A stretch of DNA of 19,992 nucleotides, from positions 1 to 19,992 of the forward strand of contig JAMQCK010000558.1 in assembly GCA_024196135.1 (NCBI GenBank), read 5' to 3'. The notes beneath the pieces are model-generated. The model was not told where the DNA came from. It saw nothing but the letters and a program-made list of their open reading frames with translations, and made no database searches. This document shows positions 10,574 through 19,492 of the stretch, piece by piece. The stretch is from Pleurotus ostreatus/Saccharomyces cerevisiae fusant (Eukaryota; Opisthokonta). Positions within the stretch are counted from its first letter, which is position 1. Every line of letters begins with the position of its first letter. A program made the position numbers and the translations under genes.

Positions 10574-11029
10574 TTGAATTCAGCGCGTCCTCTCTTCGAA
10601 CTCTCTCAATGGCAGCTTGCTCTGCGCTTTCGTATACAGGACGCCATCGCCGCGGGTGCCACAAATGCACGCCCTTACTTACGGATTATCGCAGTTCTCC
10701 TGGAGGTACTCGGCGCGTATGTTGCCTATCAGCCCCCCCTATTCGAAGCACATGCTTCTGAATGGACAAGTAGAGCCCTAGCCTCGTCCTGGAACGTTTC
10801 CGACTGGCTGAAGGTACGCTCAGTCGTCATTCCACACGCTTCGAGCGACTTTGTCCGATGCGGGCGCGATTCCGACCGGTCCATTTGACCTTTTTAGTTC
10901 ATATTGGCCCCCTCGATACGAGATAACCCGACGGCCGACCGCATCGACCATCAGACTGGCGCGATTTTTGCCAAAGAATTTCGTCAGGCGGTCTTTCCGT
11001 ACCTGGAGCAGGGCATAGGGCCACAGTAA
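10574..11029 (+). CDS. Coding-like exons, gene not resolved
   Basis: An open frame at about 10574-10813 joins in phase 0 to 10898-11029 through an 84-bp GTACGC...TTTTTAG segment at 10814-10897. The joined frame ends at a TAA at 11027-11029. The last exon reads like protein (HQTGAIFAKEFRQAVFPYLE), as does the first (RIQDAIAAGATNARPYLRII). No ATG lies in this frame at the 5' end, so one or more upstream exons are missing, or the piece is a gene remnant. A rival frame from the ATG at 10662 is also partly protein-like, as is a minus-strand reading with a GTAAGT donor near 10680. I see no known domain. Confidence 0.25.
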
Positions 11030-11168
11030 CTCTCCTCCCTAAATATCGGTGCGGTGTTTTTCGTCTTTCGCCGCGTCTCTCCCCCGTCGTCGCACTGAAA
11101 TTTTGCCTGCAACTCAACCGTTCGTCGCGTCGTCGTCGTTGCGCTCATCTTCTCGCTTCAGCTATACA

Positions 11169-12786
11169 ATGACTCAGTACGCCTTCGTTCTCGCCGAGTA
11201 TGTTGTTGTCTCTGATAAGCCTGCAGGATCAACGCTTCTCTTCCCGCCGGCTTGACGCCGGAGCAGATGCAGGCGGTCATTGCCTACATCATGCAAAATC
11301 AACCCGCGGCTACGTAAGTGTTCAGTTGCCCTTCCCATTCAGCTTCCTGCTCAACGATTTAACATCAGCGCTCCGCCGGCGAGCGGCGAGAACCCATCGG
11401 GGGCATCCACGGTTTCTGGGTACGCTGTTACGGGTCTTTCAGGTCGTGTGCGTGTATGTTCACGTCAGAACGCATATCAGGTCGACCACCGCCAGTTCAG
11501 TGGAGGAGGACGTCGTCATGAGGTGCGCGACTATACCGTTTGGTCCTCCGCATTAATTGACGCCATGTTCAGCGACGCGCCTGCCGAAGGTTGTCCCCCC
11601 ACGCCCGTGAAGACTCCTCCTCGTCGCAACACAAAGAAGTGCGGCCACCGCTCGTATATGACGGTCTCTTGTCTGACTTTGCCATCAGCCCCCCACCGGC
11701 TACTCCGCGTGCAACTCCGAACAAGTCCATGAAGCCGTCTGACCTCCCGAGCTCCGCCGCTGGCACGCCTTCTTCGAAGATGGCGCAGCTTACACTGGAA
11801 GGTCGCAAGTGAGTCATCACATAAGTGCTGGCGGGTCCACCTCGACTGACTGTATTGAAGGCTGTCCGCTACTCCTACGGCCGTTGGAAAGCGCGGCACG
11901 AAATCCTCTCCGTCTGTACGCAAGGGGCCAGTTCCTACCGGCCATGATCCCAAGTGCGTGTTCCCTCTGTCGCCGTCGCCGATTATTATCTGACCTTCGC
12001 ATTTCAGTCTTGTGTACGAGGAGCCTGATGGCGACGCTCAGGCAGGGTCTGTCGGTGCTGAAAGCGTGCCTTCGTCCGTCGGTGATGATCCCGGAGACGA
12101 GCGAGTATCGTCTTCTTTCATATCTCATGCGTGTGCTGATCGCGATTTTCTTGCCTAGGTCCGACCCCTTCGAGGGTTTCCCCGCCGTCGTCACCTTGCC
12201 GGATGTTAAGCAGGAGGATAGCAAGAAGGGGAAAGATAGGTGCGTAGCTGCTCGTCTTTGATTTGCCTGCGAGCGCTCGCTTACGATTTGCAGCACTCCA
12301 AAAGCGTCTGCTAACCGGCGCGGTCGGTACGAGTGCGTCGTACTGAGTTGTCCATCTTCTATTCGTATTGAAACTCTTGTAGGCCGACCGGTCCTATGTG
12401 GATGCGTCTCAGGCGCGCGCGTGATGAGTGAGTGTGCATATGTTGTCTATCGTATGTGGCTGACTATGTGCAGCTCGGAGTCCAGCCCCCCTCCTGTCGA
12501 AACAAGTCCGAAGAAGTCGAGCTTTGTGAGTCATCGTAGGCAGGACCGCTCACATAGCGCCAGAGGAATCACCGTTCGCGCCACCGGTATACACGGGGCT
12601 GAAGGACATTGCGTTCGAGGTCATTCACACCCTACCAAACTTATGAGGGTTTTTGTCCTGCTCGAAGACAACATGAACATGAGTTGTGATCAGGCTGACG
12701 GCAGATACTGTAAAGGGGAGACTGCCCATGACGCGCAAGCATTACAGGCTGTCATCCTGCTGGAAAGCATCACTCGCAATACTTAA
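11169..12786 (+). CDS. Ser/Pro-rich protein, twelve exons, unknown function
   Basis: Exons are 11169-11176, 11227-11313, 11369-11419, 11469-11522, 11573-11638, 11689-11808, 11861-11953, 12008-12109, 12159-12239, 12294-12326, 12383-12427 and 12474-12786. The introns are 46-56 bp and every junction keeps phase; the product is about 350 aa. After a first exon of only 8 bp, the N-terminus has a short helical segment (LTPEQMQAVIAYIMQNQ). The rest is rich in Ser, Pro, Thr, Lys and acidic residues, with basic proline runs (PVKTPPRRNTK), which suggests a disordered, possibly nuclear protein. I see no catalytic domain. Two places are uncertain. The donor at 12110 (GTCTTC) is weak but gives the usual 49-bp intron. 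The last exon is open to 12786, but a GTGAGT at about 12526 could start another intron. That alternative would give an end such as DIAFEVIHTLPNL at a stop at 12644-12646. A CT-rich leader precedes the ATG. Confidence 0.55.
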
Positions 12787-13299
12787 AGAGTGAGCGTCGT
12801 CTTCCTTTGATCTGATTCCATATCGAAATCTTCTTGCGAGCCTGCAGCCACTGTTCATCCGGTTAGATAGAACGGACACTCCTGAACTTCCTCCCTTCGC
12901 CTCTCAAATGGTCTCCACGCATCGATAACGACGGTATCAAGTGTGCGCTGAAATGAAAAATGCGCGCTCGGGACCCTCATTGAATGGCGTACATCCTTGA
13001 CGATTTTCTTTCGTAACTCAGCATCCTCAGATTCGAACCCAAGTTCAACTTCGAGCTCGTGACTGCTGTCTCGCGGTCAGCTGACCCCTCGGCAACTTCC
13101 CCACCTTCCCACGCTGCGGTTCTTCCGGCCTCCCTCGTGGCCGTATCATCCCTTGTTGGGAACACTCAAAAGCGCATGCATCCTCCCCAACATCCGCGGC
13201 CTCCCCAAGAAATTCGAGGCCTGGAAGGCGCATATTAAAGTCTTTTCTGTTTGCTGGCTGCTTTCCTTCTGCCGACCCGTGGCGCCCGCTTGCTAGACG

Positions 13300-13399
13300 T
13301 GCCGACTGCGCGCCTTCGAGCTTGCCGACGTGCGTCTTCGAGCATGCCGATGCGTGCTACTGTCTGTGCCGACGCGCGCTGCTGCCTGTGCCGAGCGGG
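13300..13399. repeat. 22-bp minisatellite, about 4.5 units
   Basis: The hexamer TGCCGA recurs at 13300, 13323, 13345, 13367 and 13389, that is every 22 or 23 bp. The bases between are similar but diverged (GTGCGTCTTCGAG-like). One more TGCCGA lies 30 bp upstream at 13270. The period is not a multiple of three, so the array does not encode a regular peptide repeat. Confidence 0.55.
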
Positions 13400-13610
13400 A
13401 TGAAGTGCATCCTGCAACCCTGGCTATCCCCAAAGTTCTGCTTCGCTGGTGTCCCGAAAGACGTACGCACACGTACTCGGGCCTCCGAGGATGTGGGTGG
13501 TGTTGCGGAGGTGCGAAGGGACTGGTGTGCGCTTATGATTTTAGTGGTCGAGGCGGGCGTCAGTGAGTTAGGTGCGTCAATATGTTACTACGAAGAATCA
13601 ATTGCCACAA

Positions 13611-14105
13611 ATGTGTGTGAGGGGTCTCGTCTGTAGTACTCTAGGTAAGTTGAACGCTGCCCTCAGCCTTGAGGGATATCAATCGCGCCTGAATATGCTG
13701 ACAATGGCCGCCAGATCGTTCTTCGCTCGATTCGGCAGCCCTTGTATTCCGTTCGGTCACCCGATCCAGGTATGACGTTGGTACGCAGCCACCGAGCCTA
13801 CAAACACCTGCATCTTTGTGATGTTCAGAGGCGCTCGTCGGTCGGGAGCAAAATATGTCTGGGGTATAGTATTGCCCCGCATTTCGGACGCACTTGCGCG
13901 AATGAAGAAGGGGGAACGGCCAGTCGACCCATCTGCCCTGCTCGTCCGCCTCTGTTCGCTTGTGAGCCTATAACGCAAGCATATCATTCATCTGGCTCTG
14001 CTTAGCGCCCGCAAGGCCTTCCGAAGGCTTCGCGTACTTCCTTCGAGGAAGGATCGAGATTTGGTATGGCGTACCTTCTCTTGGTTCGCGCGTCTTCTGA
14101 CCTGA
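13611..14105 (+). CDS. Possible small spliced gene or gene remnant
   Basis: A model with exons 13611-13644, 13715-13769, 13829-13961 and 14016-14105 keeps phase throughout and gives 103 aa. The introns are 70 bp (GTAAGT..CAG), 59 bp (GTATGA..CAG) and 54 bp (GTGAGC..AAG). The third exon is the most protein-like (YVWGIVLPRISDALARMKKG) and the fourth is basic (AFRRLRVLPSRKDRDL). The last acceptor is non-typical; the earlier TAG at 14005 would change the frame. I recognise no family. It might be the 3' part of a longer gene. Confidence 0.3.
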
Positions 14106-14348
14106 TAGGGCCGCCAATGATTGGGACGGTATGCGATGGACTGTCCGTCACGTCGTATTTGCGCCCTTGGGCTTGGAGGAGTACCACGGGACCTCCGCTG
14201 CATTCGCCATCGGCTCTCCGTTCACGTGGCTGGTTCGACTTGCGATTAGGCAGGGCGGGATGCGGCGCTCCTTCCGACTCTTGTCAGTACTCCTGTGCGC
14301 TGCGATTCACTTTGCTAGACCGCCGCCTGCGATACAGACTGTCTGATA

Positions 14349-14528
14349 ATGTCGACGTCGAACGACACAACGACAAGCCGCACAAACGCCGCGCAAGCGA
14401 CGGTCGGGGGCGCGCTCGCACCGGCAGCGCTCGCGGTGGCGGGCACGGGCGCCCTTCGGATGATGGCCAAGATAGACCCCCGCAGCGGAATGGGTCTCAG
14501 GAAAGCTAAACGGGGATACCCCGCATAG
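14349..14528 (+). CDS. 59-aa putative single-pass membrane protein
   Basis: An intronless ATG-to-TAG frame of 59 codons lies just upstream of the acetyl-CoA synthetase gene; 130 bp separate its stop from that gene's ATG. It begins with a polar Ser/Thr-rich segment of about 15 residues. A small-residue hydrophobic stretch follows at about 17-37 (VGGALAPAALAVAGTGALRM). It ends in a basic tail (PRSGMGLRKAKRG). This layout fits a small membrane protein, for example mitochondrial, but no family is recognised. It could also be the last exon of a gene whose upstream exons lie in the fragments before it. The codons are GC-rich in third positions, like the neighbouring synthetase. Confidence 0.4.
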   Translation: MSTSNDTTTSRTNAAQATVGGALAPAALAVAGTGALRMMAKIDPRSGMGLRKAKRGYPA

Positions 14529-14598
14529 CGTGACCCGCCATTGAGAGCGTGACGACGGGACTCACGCGCGCGGGCGTGTGACCGGGATCGCGTCCGAA

Positions 14599-14605
14599 TA
14601 TAAAG
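14599..14605 (+). promoter_or_regulatory. TATA box of the acetyl-CoA synthetase gene
   Basis: TATAAAG lies 60 bp upstream of the ATG at 14659 and is followed by a CT-rich leader. Confidence 0.6.
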
Positions 14606-14658
14606 TCCTCTGTCCTTCTTGTCTCCGCCCAATCTCATCGCGTCCCATTCCCATCGCC

Positions 14659-16918
14659 ATGGCCGAAGCTGAGCAGGTCCCCATCCACCCCGTCGCCCCC
14701 CGCCTCTCCTCCAAGGGCACCAAGAAGCCGCACATCGGCCCCCACATACACGCATACCGCACCGCCCATGCAGAGACAGTCGGAAAGGAGTCGGACAAGT
14801 GGTGGGCGAAGGTGCGTCGGGCGCATTCCCCCTCGGAATGGAACTCACCGATCGCCAGATGGCCCACGAGATGCTGCACTGGGACCGCCCCTTCCAGACG
14901 GTGCGCTCTGGAGGCTTCGAGACCGGCGACATCGCTTGGTTCCCAGAGGGCGGCCTCAACGCGTCCTACAACTGCGTCGACCGATGGGCGTTCAAGCACC
15001 CCGACAAGGTACGCCCCAAAGCTTTGACTCCCCCAACGAGCGGGTCAACCTTACGCGTATTTGTAAATCCCACAGACCGCCATCATCTACGAGGCGGACG
15101 AGCCGGGCGACGGCTGCACCGTCTCCTACGCAGAGCTTCTGCGCGAGACGTGCTCGGTCGCGAACGTCCTCAAGGGTCTCGGCGTGAAGAAGGGCGATGC
15201 CGTCTCGATCTACCTGCCCATGACCTGGCACGCCGTCGCGGCCTTCCTCGCCTGCGCCCGGATAGGCGCAGTGCACTCGGTCGTGTTCGCCGGGTTCTCC
15301 GCCGAGTCCCTGCGCGACCGCGTTCTGGACTGCGGCTCGCGCGTCGTCATTACGTCGGACGAGGGCCGCCGCGGTGGGAAGACGATCGCGACGAAGGCGA
15401 TCGTGGATGCGGCGCTGAAGGAGTGCCCGGCGGTTGAGCACGTCGTTGTCCTGAAGCGCACAGGCAACGATGTCGCTTGGACAGAGGGGCGCGATATCTG
15501 GTGGCACGAGGAGACCGCGAAGGTCCCGAACTATTGCCCGCCCGAGATCATGGCCTCTGAGGACCCCCTCTTCATTCTCTATGTGCGTGCTCGTGATTCA
15601 CCGTTCGTCCCCCTTTCCTGACGTCCCTCTAGACCTCTGGCTCGACCGGCAAGCCGAAGGGTGTCGTCCACACCACGGGTGGTTACCTGCTCGGTGCCGC
15701 CATGACCGTCAAATACGTCTTCGATGTCCACCCCGACGACAAGTTTGCGTGCATGGCCGACATCGGCTGGATTACCGGTCACACCTACATCGTCTACGGC
15801 CCGCTTGCCAACGGTGTCTCTACCACCGTGTTCGAGTCCACCCCCGTATACCCCACCCCATCGCGCTACTGGCAGACTGTTGAGAAGCACAAGCTTACGC
15901 AGTTCTACTCCGCGCCGACTGCTATTCGTCTGCTCCGTCGCCTCGGCTCCCACCACGTCGAGAACCACGATCTCAGCAGCCTTCGTGTCTTGGGTAGTGT
16001 CGGAGAGCCGATCAACCCCGAGGCATGGAACTGGTACAATGAGCACGTCGGCAAGATGGAGTGCGCAATCGTTGACACCTTCTGGTACGTATCGTATGCC
16101 TACCCCTCATTCACTTCTCCTGACTGTAGCGCAGGCAAACCGAAACCGGCTCCATCGTCGTCACGCCATTCCCCGGTGCCATTGAGACCAAGCCTGGTGC
16201 CGCCACCGTCCCCTTCTTCGGCATCGAGCCCGCCATCCTCGACCCCGTATCCGGCAAGGAGCTCGAGGGCAACAACGTCGAGGGCGTCTTGGCGATCAAG
16301 AGCCCATGGCCGTCAATCGCTCGCACGGTCTACCAGGACCACAACCGCTACCTCGAGACGTACATGAAGCCCTACCCCGGCTACTTCTACACTGGCGACG
16401 GCGCTGCTCGCGACGAGCACGGCTACATCTGGATCAAGGGCCGCGTCGACGATGTCATCAACGTCTCCGGTCATCGTCTGTCCACCGCCGAGATCGAGTC
16501 TGCGCTGCTCTTGCACAAGGGCGTCGCGGAGACGGCTGTCATCGGCACGCCCGACGAGCTCACTGGCCAGGCCGTCTACGCCTTCGTCACGCTGAAGCCC
16601 GAGTTCGCGTACGACCCCGCAGATGAGTCGAGCTTGGTGAAGGAGCTCGTCATCCAGGTCCGCAAGGTAATCGGTCCTTTCGCGGCGCCGAAGAAGATCT
16701 ATATTGTGGCAGACCTGCCGAAGACGCGGTCGGGCAAGGTTCGTAGGCCTACCTCGGTGTATAGTGAATGCCGTTCGCTAAACCATCCTCCACAGATCAT
16801 GCGCCGTATCATGCGCAAGATCGTCGCTGGCGAGGGCGACCAGCTCGGGGACTTGTCCACCGTGGCTGACCCGGGCATCGTCGACGTGATCAAGAACAAG
16901 GTCGCGGAGTCGGCATAG
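14659..16918 (+). CDS. acs1: Acetyl-CoA synthetase (AMP-forming)
   Basis: There are six exons: 14659-14811, 14859-15008, 15076-15582, 15633-16084, 16135-16738 and 16796-16918. The introns are 47, 67, 50, 50 and 57 bp. The product is 662 aa, the usual length for this enzyme. It joins acetate, ATP and CoA into acetyl-CoA in two steps through acetyl-AMP, in the cytosol or nucleus. The features run in order. The N-terminal part has [10 protein letters not shown] and [16 protein letters not shown]. The ATP-binding P-loop [10 protein letters not shown] is at 271-280, directly after the third intron. DTFWQTETG spans the fourth intron. [20 protein letters not shown] and [13 protein letters not shown] mark the hinge and C-terminal domain. 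[12 protein letters not shown] carries the catalytic lysine K622, which in this family is switched off by acetylation; the last intron falls right after it. All key motifs are intact. Codons are strongly C/G-ending, typical of a well-expressed gene. Confidence 0.97.
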
Positions 16919-17056
16919 GGGGGCGGGCAAGTCGCGCATCTTGCTTGCATATGTGGAGGACTCGAGTAGATAGATATCCGGAGGCCCTTCGACTAAGTTA
17001 TCCACGTCGCTATCATAAGTGTATACTAGTCTCATCTTACCATCGATTCAGGCATA

Positions 17057-17516
17057 CAGTCGAAACTCTCATAATGGATCAGGTCTGAGCCTGGCCGAAA
17101 TTATCCATTATGAGAATTTATTCATTCCAGCAGCGTCACACATATGTGACATGTGGCGCGCAAGCGTGACAAGAGCCCAAATGGGGTCACGTTTGCCCTG
17201 CCGCCCATCATTTATGGCCTTGTTGTAGTCTTTGCATGATTTCTGTATAGACTTATGCATATCTCTCATGGTTTTGCTGTTTCATATCCCTGAAATTCTA
17301 TTTTCCCTCCACATACTCACTGCCTTTTGCCGCCTAACTCAGGTGGCACCCCTAGTATTTTGATGAATAATTGCCTCCCCAGCCTATCCATTATCCATTA
17401 TCCGCACTTTGCCGTTTTCCCCGCATACAAAGTGGGGTGCCACCCGTTTTCGCCCAGATTTTATCCATTATGAGAATTATTCAATACGAGAATATCCATT
17501 ACGAGAGTTTCGACTG
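17057..17516. mobile_element. pogo/Tc1-mariner-type MITE
   Basis: A 460-bp element is bounded by 23-bp terminal inverted repeats that match at 22 of 23 positions. The left one (17057-17079) starts CAGTCGAAACTCTC; the right one (17494-17516) ends GAGAGTTTCGACTG. TA lies directly outside both ends (17055-17056 and 17517-17518), as expected for a TA target-site duplication. There is no transposase frame. Inside, a 20-base TTATCCATTATGAGAATT-type repeat occurs at 17101 and 17461, with more ATCCATTA copies at 17385-17403. GGTGGCACCCC at 17342-17352 has its inverted copy at 17434-17444. TA duplication and CAG-type ends are features of the Tc1/mariner superfamily, pogo/Fot1 group in fungi. It is non-autonomous and would need a transposase from elsewhere. 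Confidence 0.8.
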
Positions 17517-17835
17517 TATTCAGACCTTTCACTTCAGCTTGTTGTGTGTGCCCGACTCCTGAAGTTGGTGCTCAATGTTCTTCGTGGCTGCATGCGCGAC
17601 CCTTGTCGGTCGTCTCTTGCATTCAGGCGACGTTCGTCTTGGCCAACCAGCGCCGTTTCTTGACATTCAGCCTCCGCCTGCATGTGACAAGCCACAGGAT
17701 CCCTGTCAATACTGGCGAGGTCATGAGGCGCACTGCATAGGACGCAGCGGGGTTCCTTCGGGCGTCCGCCCTCTGCATACAGTGGCGGCATGCCGGGCCG
17801 GGCAAGGCGCCTATCAATCGCGCATCGTCCGCCAC

Positions 17836-17930
17836 TGGCTGATCATTGGCATGTTCTCGCTGATCAGCGTCATGCTATGGCTGATCAGCGGGGTGCTGTA
17901 TATGATCTCGGGGTACTCTGGCTGATCCCC
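17836..17930. repeat. 21-bp tandem repeat, about 4.5 units
   Basis: Units starting TGGCTGATCA-like begin at 17836, 17857, 17878, 17899 (20 bp, diverged) and 17919 (partial). The period of 21 would give a hydrophobic seven-residue peptide repeat of the form WLISGVL in one frame, but the surrounding frame shows no other sign of being a gene. Confidence 0.6.
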
Positions 17931-18029
17931 TTGCCTTCGTCCGTCGGCGATACGGTAACCCAGAGTACGTGGCGAGCGGTATGGGGGGTGAAGTCATTGA
18001 GGGAGGCCTGGGAGTGGGGGAAAGCGACA

Positions 18030-18037
18030 GATAAAAT
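18030..18037 (+). promoter_or_regulatory. Possible TATA-like box of the reductase gene
   Basis: GATAAAAT lies about 90 bp upstream of the ATG at 18123. It is the only TATA-like site in the last 200 bp before the start. Confidence 0.3.
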
Positions 18038-18122
18038 CAGTGGGTTCGTGGGCGGTATCGCGATTTGGTTCTGACCGTCGTCGTCCTGCAACTCAGCTCG
18101 AGATCCTAAGCTTGCGTAAATC

Positions 18123-19492
18123 ATGTCTCTTGGGCGTACTTTGACTCTGTGAGTGGGCTGGGATAGGCACAGGATTGGGGCGTTGGAGAGGCTACTGACG
18201 CGAGGTTTGTAGCAACGATGGGCGTACGATGCCCTTGATCGGATTGGGCACCTGGTTGAGTGCTCCGGGAGAGGTCAAGGCTGCGGTTAAGCATGCCTTG
18301 AAGGTTGGCTACCGCCACATCGACGCGGCGCTCATCTACGAGAACCAGGAAGAGGTGGGTAGGCTTGGTCTTCGCGGGAGGTCTACTCGGCGACCCTGCG
18401 CGGGTACTCATGCACTGCATGCCAGGTCGGCGCGGCCTTGAAGACGTCCCCCGTCCCGCGTGAGCAGCTCTGGATCACGTCGAAGTTATGTGAGTGCAGA
18501 GTGGTGCAGGAAGTAGCGAAGTAGTTGACATGATGTAGGGAACAACTCGCACCGGCCTGAGCTCGTTGAAAAGGACTTGGACTTGACGCTGAAGCAGCTT
18601 GGGCTCGATTACCTGGACCTGTACTTGGTGAGTAGACTCAGCCATCTTGGTTGCTCGCATACTCAGACCAACATCTTTACCAGATCCACTGGCCTGTCCC
18701 CTTCCCTCCAGGCGAGACGCTCTCCACCAAGAACGCCGACGGCACGCAGATGCTCATCGACACCGACGCGCCGAGCATCGTCGAGACCTGGAAGGCCATG
18801 ATCGACGTGCAGAAGACCGGCAAGGCGAAGAGCATTGGCGTGTCGAACTTCACCGTTGAGCACCTGGAGAAGATCATCAAGGCGACGGGCGTCGTGCCGG
18901 CAATGAACCAGATTGAGGCGCACCCGGCGCTACAGCAGACGGAGTTGGAGAAGTACTGCGAGGAAAAGGGGATCAAGCTGACGGCGTACAGCCCGCTGGG
19001 GAACAACGTGAGTGGCTTGTCCAATACAAAGAAGTACAGAAGCTAACGAGATACGCACCTTCAGATCTCTGGCAAGGCGCGCATCATCGACTCGCCCCTG
19101 GTGCAGGAGCTGGCGACCAAGCAGGGCCGTGACCCGGCACAGATTCTGATCGCATGGGTGGGTGGAGTCTTCGCTGGCATAGCGCATGGCAGGCTGATTC
19201 CTATGTGAAAACCAGTGCGCGCACAAGGGCATGTCCGTCATCCCGAAGTCGGTCACCCCAAGCCGCATCGAGTCCAACTTCAAAGACACTACGCTTACCG
19301 AAGAAGAGTTCGAGGCGATTTCGCAGGTTGGGCTGAAGGAGCCGATTCGGTACAACGTGCCGTTCAACTACAAGGTCAAGTGGGATATCAACATCTTTGG
19401 TAAGTGGACGTTTCTGGACGCGGGAACGGGTTGGCTGATATTTTGGGACAGATACGGAGGATGAGAAGAAAGCCACGCACAAAGTGTGGTAA
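18123..19492 (+). CDS. Aldo/keto reductase (NADPH-dependent)
   Basis: There are eight exons: 18123-18148, 18213-18354, 18426-18489, 18539-18627, 18684-19007, 19065-19157, 19216-19399 and 19452-19492. The introns are 64, 71, 49, 56, 57, 58 and 52 bp, and all phases agree. The product is 320 aa, normal for the family. It is a TIM-barrel enzyme that reduces aldehydes or ketones with NADPH in the cytosol. The tetrad is complete: D46 and Y51 in [19 protein letters not shown]76 in TSKLWNN, and H109 in LIHWP. Other family signatures are [24 protein letters not shown] and [13 protein letters not shown], the last contacting the NADPH phosphate. It resembles fungal glycerol dehydrogenase or glyceraldehyde reductase types (GCY1-like), but the substrate cannot be fixed from sequence. 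The first exon holds only 26 coding bases. Its start is supported by the [17 protein letters not shown]-terminus typical of the family. Confidence 0.95.

Larger units (their letters stand above)
12787..14348. other. Region with repeats and weak exon-like fragments
   Basis: No complete gene is supported. An open plus-strand stretch near 13031-13235 reads partly like protein (FEPKFNFELVTAVSRSAD) but could not be linked to neighbours. A 22-bp minisatellite occupies 13300-13399. Possible exons at 13611-14105 are listed separately. A further frame at 14131-14346 (EEYHGTSAAFAIGSPF) has no consistent splice partner. The picture would fit a decayed gene or a gene whose exons I failed to join. Confidence 0.4.
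16919..18122. other. Intergenic region with MITE and 21-bp repeats
   Basis: This 1.2-kb gap between the synthetase and reductase genes holds the synthetase 3' untranslated part, the MITE at 17057-17516, the repeat array at 17836-17930 and, at its end, the reductase promoter. A 116-codon frame at 17575-17925 runs into the repeat array, but I do not think it is a gene. Confidence 0.5.

Noticed and set aside
12799..12935. An extra exon after 12846 (PLFIRLDRTDTPELPPF) joined to the Ser/Pro-rich gene
   Set aside because: The intron-like segment before it is good, but none of the three upstream frames reaches it in the right phase.
14315..14959. 214-codon minus-strand ORF opposite the start of acetyl-CoA synthetase
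   Set aside because: It overlaps the clear synthetase exons and arises from their GC-rich third positions.
17575..17925. 116-codon ORF ending in hydrophobic heptads as a membrane protein
   Set aside because: The hydrophobic part is just the 21-bp repeat, and the upstream part has no protein-like features.
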